A stretch of 61,349 nucleotides of DNA from an uncultured Bacilli bacterium (GTDB lineage Bacteria > Bacillota_I > Bacilli_A > RF39 > UBA660). Shown piece after piece: positions 33,401 to 42,854 of this stretch (position 1 is the first letter of the stretch; the number at the start of each line of letters is the position of its first letter). The translations under genes were made by a program, and so were the position numbers. The notes beneath the pieces are model-generated. The model was not told the origin of the DNA, did no database searches, and saw nothing but the letters and a program-made list of their open reading frames with translations. The stretch spans positions 1-61,349 of the forward strand of contig CAKOZD010000008.1 of assembly GCA_934131175.1 (NCBI GenBank). The letters run 5' to 3'.

Positions 33401-35365
33401 TTAATAATAGAAAATACTTTGGTCTACTCTACCATTTATTCCTGGTATTGTTCCACTTGAAGTATATTGCCAGCCATCATATGGGCCTTGATAAGTAAAA
33501 TTATCACTCCATTGAGCTACCCATGTTGCATAATTTTTCGCATAATCTGGAAATCTAGTTTCAATATAGTTTTTTGATGCATAAACTCTAGTTTTTATAC
33601 ATAGGTTTTTTTCTGTATTATTAATAAATGTTGTTATCATTTGACCATAAGTATCTTTACTTATTCCATAGCTATTTTCACCTGTTGAGTTTATTGTCCA
33701 ATCTTCTAAATCATAATAAATTCCTAAAACATTTGATGCTATATGTATATTGTAATTTTTTATAACATTTATTAAAAAGTTAGATTCCATCAATGCTTCA
33801 TTTGCATTTTCTGCATAACTAAATAAATATACTGAATAAGGTATTCCTAATCTTTCTAGTTCATTTTTATTTCTAATAAAAGAACTATCTATATATCCTA
33901 CTCCATATCCTAATCTTAAGATAACTGCATCTACTAAATTTGAATTTTTAACTGTTTGCCAGTCGATATTTCCATTATGTGATGAAATATCTATTACTCT
34001 AATTTGTCTTACAAACTTTTCAAATTCACCAGTTAATTCATTAAATTTCCAATATTTATCAGTCATATATTGTACACCTTTTGCTTGTGTACCATCTGGA
34101 TTATAATAATAAACTTTGTTATTTTCCAATTTTAAGCCTAGTAAATAACCAGTCGAACTGTCAAAATTATAATTTCTACCTGCAATAGTTTGATTACCTT
34201 TTACTACTTCTCCATTTTCATTTTGATACCAATAATTAAGATTTATATTTTGCCATCCTGTTTTTAAAGCATAATTTATATTACTGAAAAAATATGTTTT
34301 TCCTTCTATTTCTTGAAAGCCTTTTAATGCGAAATAGTCTTCTCCAAAATAGTAGGTATTTCCATTTACTTTTGTAAATCCTTTTGCAACTTCTCCGTTT
34401 TCATTTAAATAAAATGGTTTTCCATCTATGTATTGCATTCCCTTTTTTAAGACATAATTTACATTACTGAAAAAATATGTTTTACCTTCTATTTCTTGGA
34501 AACCTTTTAATGCGAAATAATCTTCTCCAAAATAGTAGGTGTTTCCATCCACTTTTGTAAATCCTTTTGCAACTTCTCCGTTTTCATTTAAATAAAATGG
34601 TTTTCCATCTATGTATTGCATTCCATTTTTTAAGGCATAATTTACATTACTGAAAAAATATGTTTTACCTTCTATTTCTTGAAAGCCTTTTAATGCAAAA
34701 TTGTCCTCTCCAAAATAGTATGTGTTTCCATCCACTTTTGTAAATCCTTTTGCAACTTCTCCATTTTCGTTTAAATAAAATGGTTTTCCATCTATATATT
34801 GTATTCCCTTTTTTAAGGCATAATTTACATTACTGAAAAAATATGTCTTCCCATCTATTTCTTGGAAACCTTTTAATGCGAAATAATCTTCTCCAAAATA
34901 GTAGGTATTTTCATCTACTTTTGTAAATCCTTTTGCAACTTCTCCTTTTTCATTTAAATAAAATGGTTTTCCATCTATATATTGCATTCCCTTTTTTAAG
35001 ACATAATTTAAATTACTGAAAAAATATGTTTTTCCATCTATTTCTTGAAAGCCTTTTAATGCGAAATAATCTTCTCCAAAATAGTAAGTGTTTCCATCTA
35101 CTTTTGTAAATCCTTTTGCTACTTCTCCATTTTCATTTAAATAAAAGGGCTTTCCATCTATATATTGCATTCCCCTTTTTAAGGCATAATTTATATTGCT
35201 GAAAAAATATGTTTTTCCATCTATTTCTTGAAAGCCTTTAACTTTTTGATTATTTACATAGTAATATGTATTATTATCTTCAGAAACCCACCCTTCTTTT
35301 GCTAGTACATTGTTATAGCAAAAAAAGAGTAATATTATTGAAATATAGAACATTATTTTTTTCAT
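33401..35365 (-). CDS. secreted GH25 lysozyme with cell-wall-binding repeats
   Basis: The protein is 654 aa. It has a signal peptide (MKKIMFYISIILLFF, cleavage near VLAKEG). Then come about six copies of a 61-residue block, each made of three ~20-residue cell-wall-binding (choline-binding-like) units such as GFQEIDGKTYFFS, GMQYIDGKPFYLN and GFTKVDGNTYYFG. The C-terminal 200 residues are a GH25 muramidase: IDIS with Asp459, and YYDLED with Asp552 and Glu554 as catalytic acid candidates. GGGGTGAT precedes the ATG. It may remodel the wall or act on competitors. It follows the GT2-GT4 gene by 23 nt. Confidence 0.93.
   Translation of the reverse strand: MKKIMFYISIILLFFCYNNVLAKEGWVSEDNNTYYYVNNQKVKGFQEIDGKTYFFSNINYALKRGMQYIDGKPFYLNENGEVAKGFTKVDGNTYYFGEDYFALKGFQEIDGKTYFFSNLNYVLKKGMQYIDGKPFYLNEKGEVAKGFTKVDENTYYFGEDYFALKGFQEIDGKTYFFSNVNYALKKGIQYIDGKPFYLNENGEVAKGFTKVDGNTYYFGEDNFALKGFQEIEGKTYFFSNVNYALKNGMQYIDGKPFYLNENGEVAKGFTKVDGNTYYFGEDYFALKGFQEIEGKTYFFSNVNYVLKKGMQYIDGKPFYLNENGEVAKGFTKVNGNTYYFGEDYFALKGFQEIEGKTYFFSNINYALKTGWQNINLNYWYQNENGEVVKGNQTIAGRNYNFDSSTGYLLGLKLENNKVYYYNPDGTQAKGVQYMTDKYWKFNELTGEFEKFVRQIRVIDISSHNGNIDWQTVKNSNLVDAVILRLGYGVGYIDSSFIRNKNELERLGIPYSVYLFSYAENANEALMESNFLINVIKNYNIHIASNVLGIYYDLEDWTINSTGENSYGISKDTYGQMITTFINNTEKNLCIKTRVYASKNYIETRFPDYAKNYATWVAQWSDNFTYQGPYDGWQYTSSGTIPGINGRVDQSIFYY
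34260..35250 (-). repeat. 183-bp tandem repeats in the lysozyme gene
   Basis: Five complete 183-bp units and a partial sixth, spaced exactly (for example matching sites near 34321, 34504, 34687, 34870 and 35053). They differ by scattered, mostly silent or conservative changes. Copy number can change by recombination. Confidence 0.9.
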
Positions 35366-35388
35366 AATATCACCCCTATCTATAAATT

Positions 35389-37704
35389 TTACTTAAATAT
35401 AATCTTTAAAATTAATTTTATTCCAGCAAAAATTGATTTAATAAGGAATTTAATATTTACAAGTAATTCTTTTAAAAGCCTTTTTATAGATCTTAACCAA
35501 TCTAATATAATTGTTCCTTCATGTTTCGCATTATGTTTAACTAAAAATTTATTGATACTTTGTTTTATTTTAAACTTCTTTCCTTTTGCCTTAACTTTTA
35601 CAGGTGTTGTATCATCTACATAATCATAATAAATATCGAATTTTGGTTCTAAATAATTTTTACAATAGAAATAATATTGTTTATGAAGTGCTTCTAAAGC
35701 TAAATCATATTCAATATATGTATTATCTTGTTTTTTAGTATTTTTTTCTTTATTTATACTTTCTTCAATAATAGTTTGATATTTTTCTATCATTAAATCA
35801 AGAGTAAATCCTTCTTCTATTCTATTTCTACAATTTTTACTAATTTTATCTAAATTATTTAGTACTCTATCTGCTTCTTTTACATATTCATTTATTTCAT
35901 TATCGTAAACTTCTTTTGATGAATTTATATTACAATGTACTATTCCACCTACTTTATCATCTATTAGTTCAGTTTGTCCTCCAACATCTGTAGAAACTAC
36001 TGGTACTCCCATTGATAATGATTCATATGATGTAAGTGCAAGCCCTTCAAGTGTCGAACAATTTATTGTTAAATCACTAATTGCATATACTTCTTCAGTA
36101 TTTTTTACCATTCCTAATAATTTAAAATCATCTGTTACTTCTTTTTCAACATCTTGCATTAAATATCCGTCTCCAGCAACCACCATATATAAATCATTTC
36201 TTTTTTCTTGAAGTCTTTTACAAATTTCTACAAACATTTCTGGTCTTTTTTCCTCTGATAATCTTGCAATAAATGAAACAACTTTTTTATCTTTTGGAAT
36301 TTCATATTTTTCTTTTAATTCATCTTTATTGAAATTTTTAGGATTAAATTTATCAGCATCTGTTCCTATGTATAATGTTTCAACATTTTTCTTACCATAT
36401 CTTTCAATTAATTGATTCTTTGTAAAATTGTTACAGCAATATGTTTTTGTAAGATATTTGTCTACATCTTTAGAACATCTTCCAAATCCTTCACGTGGGT
36501 CTTTTAAATCTATTGAATGAATATAGTCAATAAATGGAATTGTAGGATATTTTCCCTTTAAATATGGAAGCATATAATATCCATATCTAGTATTACTTAT
36601 TACAACAGCATCTACTTTTCTTGATTCAATAATATAATCAACAAAGTTGATATAGTCAGACCTTTCCAAGAATGTTGACATATCCCACACTTCTTCTGCA
36701 TACTCTTCAAATTGTTGTCTTAGTGGATTATCTGATGGAAGTGTTGTTAAAACGATGGATTCATACTTTTCGTGATCTATTCTTTTTACTAAATCTAAGT
36801 TAAATAAATCTGCTCCTCCAACTACCATCCATGGGAATAAATATAATATTTTTTTCTTTTTACCTTTCTTATATTCTGGTAGAACCATATTAGGATGAAG
36901 TTTTACAGTATCATATTTTTTTCCTTCTCTTGGGAATTGGATAATTTCTACATCTTCTTCAATTGTTTTTCCAGTTGCATTTACATATTTCATTGCATTA
37001 TCATTATTTTTCTTAGCTCTTGAAAATTCACCAGTATTACTTACTCTGTACCAAAAGATAGGTGCATCTACTCGAACAGGCTTTTTACCTTTAGCAAGTA
37101 ATTTTAACCATAAGTTCCAATCCTCATACATTGACTTTTCTTTTATTCCAAAACATCCTACTTCTAATAAATCTTCTTTTCTAACTAAGGACGCTATACA
37201 AATTAAATTTTCTACAATTTCTTGTTCTACTGTAAGATATTTTTCCCAAATGAATTCTCTATCTCCAAAGTTAACCATTGTAGTGTATGCAAATGATGCA
37301 TCTTCATGTGTTTCTAATGTCCAATAAAGTGACTCTAACATTGTATGGTCTGGAATATCGTCACAATCTAAGAAGAAAATGTATTTTGTATCTTTACTAC
37401 TATTTTCTATACCAAAATCTCTAGCAACAGATGGCCCTCCATTTTTCTTGTGAAATACTTTTATTCTTTTATCCATTTTTTCCAACTTAGCTAATTCTTT
37501 TAATGAATATTCATCTTTTGAACCATCGTCTACAATTATCCATTCAAAATAAGGATATGTTTGAGAAAAAACTGCATTAGCTGTTTCCATTAATGTTTTT
37601 CCTCCATTATAAAATGGTGTAATAATACTTACTGTTGGCTTTTCTTTGTTTTCTAATTCCCCAATTAATTCTATTTTTTGACCTGGTTTTTTATTATAAT
37701 CCAT
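35389..37704 (-). CDS. fused GT2-GT4 glycosyltransferase
   Basis: The protein is 771 aa. Residues ~22-240 are a GT2 domain (VSIITPFYNGG, IIVDDGS, then FFLDCDD as the metal-binding DxD). Residues ~285-640 are a GT-B/GT4 domain (LFPWMVVGGADLF, VSFIARLSEEKRPEMF, and the donor-binding EGLALTSYESLSMGVPVV). The end is basic with a hydrophobic helix, likely membrane-associated. One polypeptide could add two sugars in sequence. The ribosome site lies inside the end of the upstream pyruvyltransferase gene, only one base apart. Confidence 0.9.
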   Translation of the reverse strand: MDYNKKPGQKIELIGELENKEKPTVSIITPFYNGGKTLMETANAVFSQTYPYFEWIIVDDGSKDEYSLKELAKLEKMDKRIKVFHKKNGGPSVARDFGIENSSKDTKYIFFLDCDDIPDHTMLESLYWTLETHEDASFAYTTMVNFGDREFIWEKYLTVEQEIVENLICIASLVRKEDLLEVGCFGIKEKSMYEDWNLWLKLLAKGKKPVRVDAPIFWYRVSNTGEFSRAKKNNDNAMKYVNATGKTIEEDVEIIQFPREGKKYDTVKLHPNMVLPEYKKGKKKKILYLFPWMVVGGADLFNLDLVKRIDHEKYESIVLTTLPSDNPLRQQFEEYAEEVWDMSTFLERSDYINFVDYIIESRKVDAVVISNTRYGYYMLPYLKGKYPTIPFIDYIHSIDLKDPREGFGRCSKDVDKYLTKTYCCNNFTKNQLIERYGKKNVETLYIGTDADKFNPKNFNKDELKEKYEIPKDKKVVSFIARLSEEKRPEMFVEICKRLQEKRNDLYMVVAGDGYLMQDVEKEVTDDFKLLGMVKNTEEVYAISDLTINCSTLEGLALTSYESLSMGVPVVSTDVGGQTELIDDKVGGIVHCNINSSKEVYDNEINEYVKEADRVLNNLDKISKNCRNRIEEGFTLDLMIEKYQTIIEESINKEKNTKKQDNTYIEYDLALEALHKQYYFYCKNYLEPKFDIYYDYVDDTTPVKVKAKGKKFKIKQSINKFLVKHNAKHEGTIILDWLRSIKRLLKELLVNIKFLIKSIFAGIKLILKIIFK

Positions 37705-37705
37705 A

Positions 37706-40159
37706 TTATTTACCTCTCTTTACTGTATTAATTAATTTTCTAAAACAGTTTCCCAATTTATCTACAATCTTCCATCTTCTACTATTTTTAATTTGACTAA
37801 TTGTTGAAGATAATTCGATATTTTCTAATCGTAAATTTTCATAAGATGAATTTATTCTCTTTATTTCATTTTCTTTTTCTTCTATTTTTTTATCTTTTTC
37901 AAGATATTTTAATCCATCATATTTTGAATCACTTATATATGAATTTAATAAGCATCTGTTCTTTGGCTTTTTAACACTTTTTATTAAGGATGGGTTGTAT
38001 TTAATTATATCTTCATAAATACCCTTTTCATATTCTATTTGATTTTCTATTTTTTCAAAAAGATTTTTGCCTTTATTTGTATTAACAATAACTGCTGATA
38101 TACCTTTTTCATCATAAAAATCTTTATTTGTAATCTCTATTCCCCAATAATCACCTAAAATGATGTCCGCTGTATTTTTTTCTCCTTTATACTGGCAGTT
38201 ATAACAGCTTTCTCTTGAAAGCATATCTTTTAAATATAAATACATTAATGTATCTTCAGTAAATTTTCTTACTTGCTTTACATTATTTTTCTTAAAGCTA
38301 ATACTTGATTTTGTCCATCCATTATCCTTAACTCTAAATTTCCATTCTTTAATTGAACTATTCTTTTGCTTTAAGCCATCTAAATATAAATTAAAGATTT
38401 TTTCACTCATTACCCCATGGCAAATTACTGAAATAGTTATTAAATTTTCATTTTCTTGCACCAATGATTTTATTGCTGCTACTTGGCATGGAGTTCCAGA
38501 AAACAAAACTTTCTTTTTATTATTTATATCTTCTTTAATACTTTTAAAGATATTAGTTATATCACTTTGTAAATATTTAGAACCTCTTATTTTTTCTATC
38601 TCATGCTCTTTAGTAATCCTTATGTGTGAAACTTTATTATCTTTCATTTCACATCCGTATACAATTCCATTTTCTTTTAATATTTGTTTTGCTAGTAAAG
38701 TAAATACTCCTCCTGATGTTGATGAGATTCTCTCTTTGGCATTTTTATTTTTTACAGCATAATATTCTTTAACAAAATTATTAGAATTATTTTTTTTGTT
38801 TATTGGGCAATTTTTTCTACATAAGTTACAATCTATACATTTTTTCAGGTCTATATCCGGATATAAGAATCCATCTTCATCATCTTTCATTGTAATTGCA
38901 CTTTTAGGGCAATTAAACTTACATAAACCACAACCAATACATTTTTCTTTACTACATATTTTCTTTTTATCTAACTCGTTTATTTTTTCAATAACCTTAT
39001 CAAAAATATGTGAAGTATCTTCAATAATATCTGGCATCTGCTTACTTAATATTTGTTTTATATTAACTTTATTTTTATCTATATATTTAAATTTTTCAAC
39101 TAAATTTTCTGAGTTCATTTCAGAACTACTTAATACAAAGTTATCTATATCATTAAATAAATCTTTGGCAATTCCACGTGATTTTACACTGTATCCAATT
39201 ACTAAAGTAGGAACACATGTTGAATAAGCAGCAATGGATGCATGAGTACGTGCTGCAACTAATATTTTTGATTTTGATATAATATATTTTAATTCGTTAC
39301 AATTGTAATTGTTTTTTTCTAAGTATATTTTATCTTCTTTTTTATATTCATTTTTTATTTTTTCTAAAATATCTAAATCATTACAATCTTCTGTAGTTAC
39401 ATGTGGTAATAAGCATATAGAATATTCTGTATTTTTTAATATATAATCAATCAGTGCTTTTACAGCCATATATTGCTTAGAATCTTCAGATGTATCTTTA
39501 ATTGTTAGAGGACTAAAATTTAAAACAACATAATTTTTATTTTTCTTATACCATGAATTTAATTCAACTTTTTTTGCCTTTAATGAAAATGCAGGGTCTT
39601 TTGTAAATATTATTTTCTCTTCGGGAATATATTTTTTTACTGCTTCGTATGTTAATGATTCTCTTATTACTAAAACATCAAAATTATTTAAATCATTTAT
39701 TAAATTCAAATCAGTTATATTTTCGAAAAGTGAAGCTCCCCATAATACTGTTTTTTTACCTAAATCATGTGATTTTTTGTCTAGAGCATATAGCCATGTA
39801 CTGTAATCATAGCAATAATTATCTCCACCAATAGAAATACATATATCTGAATCTTCCATTTCTTTTACAACTTCATTTTGATATAAAAGCTCAAAGTTAT
39901 TGTAGTCAAATGGCATTTTTTTATAATTTTCTTCTTGTTTTTTTTCTTCAGCATTTAATTCTTCTGACTTTTTATAATGCTTTATATATTTTGATATTTC
40001 CTTAGTATAAAAATTATTATTATATTCATAATCATGGCTTGCTGCACTAATATTATATTTTCTTAAGTCAATTTGATTTATAGTTGATTGTACAATTGCT
40101 TCTACTCCTTTATTTTTGTATGTACTTAATCCGTATAATAAAATTTTCTTTTTTTCCAT
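37706..40159 (-). CDS. fused polysaccharide pyruvyltransferase and FrhB-like iron-sulfur protein
   Basis: The protein is 817 aa. Residues 1-395 match polysaccharide pyruvyltransferases (ISIGGDNYCYD near 109, AARTHASIAAY near 302). Residues 400-452 hold two ferredoxin-like clusters: Cys402, 407, 410, 413, 417 and 441, 444, 447, 451. Residues ~460-745 match the coenzyme F420 hydrogenase/dehydrogenase beta subunit (FSGTPCQVAAIKSLV, VICHGVMS, ILGDYWG). A coiled coil ends the protein. In many glycan loci these are two adjacent genes; here they are one. In such loci the FrhB part may supply redox chemistry to sugar modification; its substrate is unknown. Confidence 0.88.
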   Translation of the reverse strand: MEKKKILLYGLSTYKNKGVEAIVQSTINQIDLRKYNISAASHDYEYNNNFYTKEISKYIKHYKKSEELNAEEKKQEENYKKMPFDYNNFELLYQNEVVKEMEDSDICISIGGDNYCYDYSTWLYALDKKSHDLGKKTVLWGASLFENITDLNLINDLNNFDVLVIRESLTYEAVKKYIPEEKIIFTKDPAFSLKAKKVELNSWYKKNKNYVVLNFSPLTIKDTSEDSKQYMAVKALIDYILKNTEYSICLLPHVTTEDCNDLDILEKIKNEYKKEDKIYLEKNNYNCNELKYIISKSKILVAARTHASIAAYSTCVPTLVIGYSVKSRGIAKDLFNDIDNFVLSSSEMNSENLVEKFKYIDKNKVNIKQILSKQMPDIIEDTSHIFDKVIEKINELDKKKICSKEKCIGCGLCKFNCPKSAITMKDDEDGFLYPDIDLKKCIDCNLCRKNCPINKKNNSNNFVKEYYAVKNKNAKERISSTSGGVFTLLAKQILKENGIVYGCEMKDNKVSHIRITKEHEIEKIRGSKYLQSDITNIFKSIKEDINNKKKVLFSGTPCQVAAIKSLVQENENLITISVICHGVMSEKIFNLYLDGLKQKNSSIKEWKFRVKDNGWTKSSISFKKNNVKQVRKFTEDTLMYLYLKDMLSRESCYNCQYKGEKNTADIILGDYWGIEITNKDFYDEKGISAVIVNTNKGKNLFEKIENQIEYEKGIYEDIIKYNPSLIKSVKKPKNRCLLNSYISDSKYDGLKYLEKDKKIEEKENEIKRINSSYENLRLENIELSSTISQIKNSRRWKIVDKLGNCFRKLINTVKRGK

Positions 40160-40193
40160 AATACCTCAACCTTTACCATTGTTTTACAACATA

Positions 40194-40222
40194 ATTATAA
40201 CAATATAATTATCAATTTACAA
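40194..40222 (-). promoter_or_regulatory. promoter upstream of the pyruvyltransferase fusion gene
   Basis: TTGTAA (40217-40222), 17 nt, TATAAT (40194-40199) on minus, 34 nt above the ATG. Confidence 0.55.
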
Positions 40223-40227
40223 ATTTA

Positions 40228-40252
40228 TACAAAAAAAAGAACAATTTTGTTC
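40228..40252 (-). terminator. terminator after the FtsK-like gene
   Basis: Minus-strand palindrome AAGAACAAAATTGTTCTT followed by eight T, directly after the stop. Confidence 0.75.
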
Positions 40253-41197
40253 TTATATTGAGTAATATTTAACTATTTCTTTTATATCTTCATCAAGTAT
40301 ATCAGTTACTTTAATTAAACTTTTTTCATTATTAGATATTAAAACCATATTACCTATTGTTGCTAAAAAATCCAAATCTTCTTGTGTTAATTCATCTTTT
40401 TTATCAAATTCATGATATGTTCCTGGAGCTAGTGTTAAATAACATTTTATATCAAATAAATCACTATAATTTTTGAACAATGTACTTTCACATGGCGTAT
40501 CTGTAGCAGCAATTATATGTACTTTAGTATTTTTTGACTCTTTCATTAACTCTATTAAAAGATTATTTATATATTTTTCTTGTCCATATGCTAAATCATA
40601 TATATCATCAATAATTACAAATAAATGTTCTTTTATTATTTCTTGCTTTTTTCTTTTTTCTATTTCTTTCGCAACACGTTCTAATTCAGTTGATGCCATA
40701 GTCATATCTGAAATTGTATCTTTTATATAATGTGGTATTCCATTAAAACTACTTAATTCTACAATACTTGAATCTATTGTTATAAATTTTACTTCATCAC
40801 TTTTATAGTTCATAATAATTGATGTTAATAATTCATTTAATAATACTGATTTTCCTCCTCCAGTTGTACCAAATATTAACATATTATTAGTTTCATTCAA
40901 ATCTATTTTTTGAATATTTCCTTTTCTATCATATCCTAAAGGTATTAGTAGTTTACCATCTTCTTTATAAAATTCTTTTAATAAATTTTTGTAGTCCGAA
41001 TCTGATATTAAACTAAGTTCTGGTATATCAAGATTAAATCTTTTTTTATTATCAGAGTTTTTTGCTTCAATTTTGTTATTTTCAACATCTTTATTATTTT
41101 CAACTATTTTTTTATTATCATTAGTTCGTTCTTTTTCCATTCTTAAATATAAAACAACAATTATAATTGATAATATTATTATAATTACATATTCCAT
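40253..41197 (-). CDS. orphan FtsK/SpoIIIE-like ATPase with N-terminal TM
   Basis: The protein is 314 aa. One membrane helix (2-19) and a Lys/Asn-rich linker are followed by a compact FtsK-type motor: Walker A GTTGGGKS at 110-117, Walker B FVIIDDIYD near 193-201, and a sensor-like IIAATDTP near 230. FtsK/SpoIIIE proteins are two to three times longer and carry four TM helices and a gamma domain, both missing. It could act in a secretion-like complex or as a DNA motor. It lies between the ABC exporter and the pyruvyltransferase gene; whether it serves the glycan locus is unknown. Confidence 0.75.
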   Translation of the reverse strand: MEYVIIIILSIIIVVLYLRMEKERTNDNKKIVENNKDVENNKIEAKNSDNKKRFNLDIPELSLISDSDYKNLLKEFYKEDGKLLIPLGYDRKGNIQKIDLNETNNMLIFGTTGGGKSVLLNELLTSIIMNYKSDEVKFITIDSSIVELSSFNGIPHYIKDTISDMTMASTELERVAKEIEKRKKQEIIKEHLFVIIDDIYDLAYGQEKYINNLLIELMKESKNTKVHIIAATDTPCESTLFKNYSDLFDIKCYLTLAPGTYHEFDKKDELTQEDLDFLATIGNMVLISNNEKSLIKVTDILDEDIKEIVKYYSI

Positions 41198-41245
41198 AGA
41201 TACACCTACCTTATATTTATAATAACATAAAATTCTATTTTATAA

Positions 41246-41275
41246 AGAAAAAAGTAGTCCTTTTTAGACTACTAT
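41246..41275 (-). terminator. terminator after the ABC permease gene
   Basis: Minus-strand stem AGTAGTC/GACTACT with a ~7-nt loop, then six T. Confidence 0.75.
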
Positions 41276-42048
41276 TATAATTCCTCTACAAATGATTTTT
41301 CTAATTTCTTAAATATTAAATATCCAATTACTAATAAAGCAACACTTCCTAATCCCCAAATTACTAACATTGTCATATCTGGCATTCTATGATAGTAAAG
41401 TATTGATCTATATGCTTCTACTATTTGAGCCATAGGATTTAGTTTTAAGAAAATTTGGAATTTATCTGGTAACATTTCTCCTTGATATACAATTGGAGTT
41501 GCATAGAAACCTAACATTAATATTACACTTACAAAGTGGTCAATATCTCTTACAAATACTGTTAGTGCAGATAAAATAAATGTTAATCCTAGTATTAAGA
41601 TATATTGAATTAAAACAAGTAATGGGAATAGTAATGCATGTACTGAGAATCCTACTCCACTAAATATTATAAATACTGCCATTATAATACAAGTAATTAA
41701 GAAGTTTACTAATTGACTTGTTGTTATTGAAATTGGAATTATTTCTCTTGGAAAATATACTTTCTTTAAAATATTTCCATTTGCAACAACACTACCAGTT
41801 CCTGATTGAATTGCTGTTGTAAAGAAATTCCATGGAATTAATGCAACTATCATAAATATTGTATAGTTATCTACATTAACTCTTAAGATATATGGAAATA
41901 CAAAAGCATATACTGCAAGCATTAATAATGGATTTAAGAATGTCCATAAAACACCCAACCAAGAACCTTTATATTTTCCTCTAATTTCTTTCTTTATATT
42001 TGTTTTTAATAATTCTCTATAGTTATATATTTCTTTGAATACGTTCAT
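41275..42048 (-). CDS. ABC-2 polysaccharide/teichoic acid exporter permease
   Basis: The protein is 257 aa from the ATG at 42048, chosen for GGGTGAT upstream; an earlier ATG at 42063 would overlap the ATPase gene. It has the TagG/Wzm layout: cytoplasmic LLKTNIKKEIRGKYKGSWLG, six helices, LKKVYFPREIIP, and a final EAYRSILY stretch. It pairs with the ATPase 5 nt upstream to export lipid-linked glycan across the membrane. Confidence 0.93.
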   Translation of the reverse strand: MNVFKEIYNYRELLKTNIKKEIRGKYKGSWLGVLWTFLNPLLMLAVYAFVFPYILRVNVDNYTIFMIVALIPWNFFTTAIQSGTGSVVANGNILKKVYFPREIIPISITTSQLVNFLITCIIMAVFIIFSGVGFSVHALLFPLLVLIQYILILGLTFILSALTVFVRDIDHFVSVILMLGFYATPIVYQGEMLPDKFQIFLKLNPMAQIVEAYRSILYYHRMPDMTMLVIWGLGSVALLVIGYLIFKKLEKSFVEEL

Positions 42049-42053
42049 ATTTA

Positions 42054-42797
42054 TCACCCACAAACCTTTAAGTATTCATCTAATACGTCGTCTACTTTTC
42101 CATCTTTTCTTATTTCACCTTTATATAACCATACTGCTCTATCACAGAATCTTTTTACTTGTTGCATACTATGAGTAACAATTACTATAGTTTTTCCAGA
42201 ATTTTTTAATTCAATTAATTTATTAAAACATTTGTCTTGGAAATGTTGATCACCTACTGCAAGTATTTCATCAATTAGTAATATTTCTGCTTGAACATTT
42301 ATAGCAACAGAAAATGCAAGTCTCATATACATTCCTGATGAGTAAGTTCTTACTGGGTTATCAATAAAATCTCCTAATTCAGAAAATTCTATTATTTCAT
42401 CTATTTTTTCATCAATTTGTTCTTTAGTTAAACCAAAGATTGATGCATTAAAATAAATGTTTTCTCTTCCTGTAAAATCATCATGGAAACCTGCTCCTAA
42501 TTCAAGTAATGATGTTAACTTACCATTAGTAGTAATTCTACCTTTATTTGGATAAATTATTTTCGTCATTAATTTTAAAAGAGTTGACTTTCCACTACCA
42601 TTTGTTCCTATAAGAGCAACACTCTCACCTTTTTTTATAGTTAGATTTATATCTTTTAAAACATGTAAGATTTCATTTTTACTTTTATTCTTTTTAGAAA
42701 AGAATAGTATCTTTTCTTTTAAAGTATTAGCTTTATCATAATATAACTTGAAATCTTTCGATACATGTGTAACTTTAATTGCTGTATCTTTTTCCAC
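42054..42797 (-). CDS. ABC exporter ATP-binding protein (Wzt/TagH-type)
   Basis: The protein is 247 aa from a GTG start at 42797 with AGAGGT upstream. Walker A is GTNGSGKST, the signature is YSSGMYMRL, and Walker B is EILLIDEILAVGD with the family's following QHFQDKC. This is the TagH/Wzt type that powers glycan export. The C-terminal carbohydrate-binding domain of many Wzt proteins is absent, so export probably does not need a capped chain end. Confidence 0.93.
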   Translation of the reverse strand: MEKDTAIKVTHVSKDFKLYYDKANTLKEKILFFSKKNKSKNEILHVLKDINLTIKKGESVALIGTNGSGKSTLLKLMTKIIYPNKGRITTNGKLTSLLELGAGFHDDFTGRENIYFNASIFGLTKEQIDEKIDEIIEFSELGDFIDNPVRTYSSGMYMRLAFSVAINVQAEILLIDEILAVGDQHFQDKCFNKLIELKNSGKTIVIVTHSMQQVKRFCDRAVWLYKGEIRKDGKVDDVLDEYLKVCG

Positions 42798-42854
42798 AAT
42801 AATACCTCTTTTCTTGTTCTTATTTATTCTATCATATATTTTAATTAACTACAA

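Noticed and set aside
34260..35250. CRISPR array
   Set aside because: Repeats are contiguous 183-bp coding units in frame with a lysozyme, without spacers.
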